From contig NZ_OBEK01000007.1 in NCBI RefSeq assembly GCF_900215625.1, positions 1 through 64,000 on the forward strand: a stretch of 64,000 nt of DNA, written 5' to 3'. Each line of letters starts with the position of its first letter. Position 1 is the first letter of the stretch. Position numbers and translations under genes: made by a program. The stretch is from Terribacillus aidingensis (GTDB taxonomy: Bacteria; Bacillota; Bacilli; Bacillales; Amphibacillaceae). Of this stretch, positions 63,327 through 64,000 are shown one piece after another. Under the pieces are notes generated by a model that worked only from the letters and a program-made list of their open reading frames with translations, had not been told where the DNA came from and did no database searches.

Positions 63327-63776
63327 TTATGGAATAAGTAGGCCAGAAAGCATCTTCTGGGTGATGTGATTGAGTTCGGGCAAATCATCTAGTGCAAAGT
63401 AACGCAGATCCAAGCTTTCACCATCCAGCATGGCAAATTCGCCTGATACGCTGTGGGCTTCGTAGACAGAGATGACATTGTAAACCTCATCTCCGTTTGG
63501 GTACCTAGCGTAGAATTCCGGACCGGAGCACATACGCAAGAAGCGAAAGCCTTCCGCATGCAAACCTGTCTCTTCAAAAAGCTCCCGCTTTGCAGTGTCT
63601 TCCAATGACTCGCCCGGCTCCATCGAGCCGCCAGGCAAGCCCCAATCTTTTGTATCGGCCCGGAGCTGCAGCAATAGCTCATCTGCTTCGTTGCGGACAA
63701 TTACCCCGGCTCCTGCCATGACAAGCGGGCGGCTGCCGACGAATTCACGTAAATCATGGATATAATTGGCCACCAT
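63327..63776 (-). CDS. Nudix hydrolase
   Basis: A 149-residue Nudix protein hydrolysing a nucleoside diphosphate linked to another moiety. The Nudix box GGSMEPGESLEDTAKRELFE continuing ETGL is complete (GX5EX7REUXEEXGU), so it should be active. The N-terminal IHDLREFVGSRPLVMAGAGV and the C-terminal extension resemble ADP-ribose or MutT-like enzymes of Bacillus; the substrate is unknown. It precedes the small two-span protein on the same strand. Confidence 0.88.
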   Translation of the reverse strand: MVANYIHDLREFVGSRPLVMAGAGVIVRNEADELLLQLRADTKDWGLPGGSMEPGESLEDTAKRELFEETGLHAEGFRFLRMCSGPEFYARYPNGDEVYNVISVYEAHSVSGEFAMLDGESLDLRYFALDDLPELNHITQKMLSGLLIP

Positions 63777-63787
63777 CAGAACTCCTT

Positions 63788-63991
63788 TTAGTCTTTTGGA
63801 TAAATGCTGTCTTTGCTGCGCGGGAAGAAGTGGTTGGAGATACTGTAGCTGATCAAGTAGCTCACCAACATAGAGACTCCTGTGATAATAAGGTTATCGT
63901 GGAGAAGATAGAGCAGTACACTCAACCCACCAAGCACGATATAGATCCCAACATTTACATACAATCTTCTAGTCTGGTTATCGAATTTCAT
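63788..63991 (-). CDS. Small two-span membrane protein
   Basis: A 67-residue protein with two hydrophobic segments (VNVGIYIVLGGLSVLLYLL and LIITGVSMLVSYLISYSI) and polar ends. Only nine bases of upstream sequence are visible, so its ribosome-binding site cannot be checked. It lies 11 bases from the Nudix gene on the same strand and may share its operon. Confidence 0.6.
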   Translation of the reverse strand: MKFDNQTRRLYVNVGIYIVLGGLSVLLYLLHDNLIITGVSMLVSYLISYSISNHFFPRSKDSIYPKD

Positions 63992-64000
63992 GTTGTACGT

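Overview
The window is chromosomal DNA of a low-GC Gram-positive bacterium of the Bacillaceae. Gene order follows the Bacillus subtilis region from the ctsR operon to rplM-rpsI almost gene for gene, and the proteins (sigma-H, RpoB, RpoC, NusG, EF-Tu) read as close relatives of the B. subtilis ones. Differences such as the absence of disA and map, and an unfamiliar accessory segment after rpsI, point to a genus other than Bacillus sensu stricto (perhaps the Terribacillus/Virgibacillus/Oceanobacillus side). The genus cannot be fixed by reading alone.

Layout. 1-390: end of a ribosomal RNA operon (spacer, 5S rRNA, terminator). 477-1172: an MgtC-family protein. 1229-5863: the CtsR-controlled heat-shock operon ctsR-mcsA-mcsB-clpC. 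5969-16143: radA, a PIN/TRAM protein (yacL), ispD-ispF, gltX, a cysteine T-box with cysE-cysS, mrnC, rlmB, yacP and sigH. 16150-28406: rpmG-secE, nusG, rplK, rplA, rplJ-rplL, an rsmC-like methyltransferase, rpoB-rpoC. 28442-33324: the str operon ybxF-rpsL-rpsG-fusA-tuf. 33382-48246: the S10-spc-alpha cluster from rpsJ to rplQ. 48350-52598: ecfA1-ecfA2-ecfT, truA, rplM-rpsI. Expression is layered: sigma-A promoters, a T-box, an L10 leader, a probable L13 leader and several unassigned structured leaders split the cluster into separately tuned units.

52599-58012 is accessory: three terminator-like hairpins, a cre-like site, then a fructose-family PTS operon. It holds a PRD regulator, a separate EIIA-like domain overlapping it, EIIB, EIIA, EIIC and an AlsE-like hexulose-phosphate 3-epimerase. 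Together these suggest uptake and phosphorylation of a rare ketohexose such as D-allulose, with epimerisation to fructose 6-phosphate; the substrate is an inference.

58013-64000 is a patchwork of small genes: a possible decayed membrane-protein gene, a DUF3221-like protein, a glycerophosphodiesterase lipoprotein, a minus-strand cluster of very small proteins ending in a GRPGFGY-repeat protein, a cation diffusion facilitator, a VOC protein, a Nudix hydrolase and two small membrane proteins.

Most notable departures: disA missing between radA and yacL; map missing between adk and infA; a one-base frameshift in the KOW gene before infA; a probable CTG start for rpmG; a hairpin between ribosome-binding site and start of nusG; twin leader motifs before rplK and rplA; the split PTS regulator; and a micro-operon with a 28-residue open reading frame.
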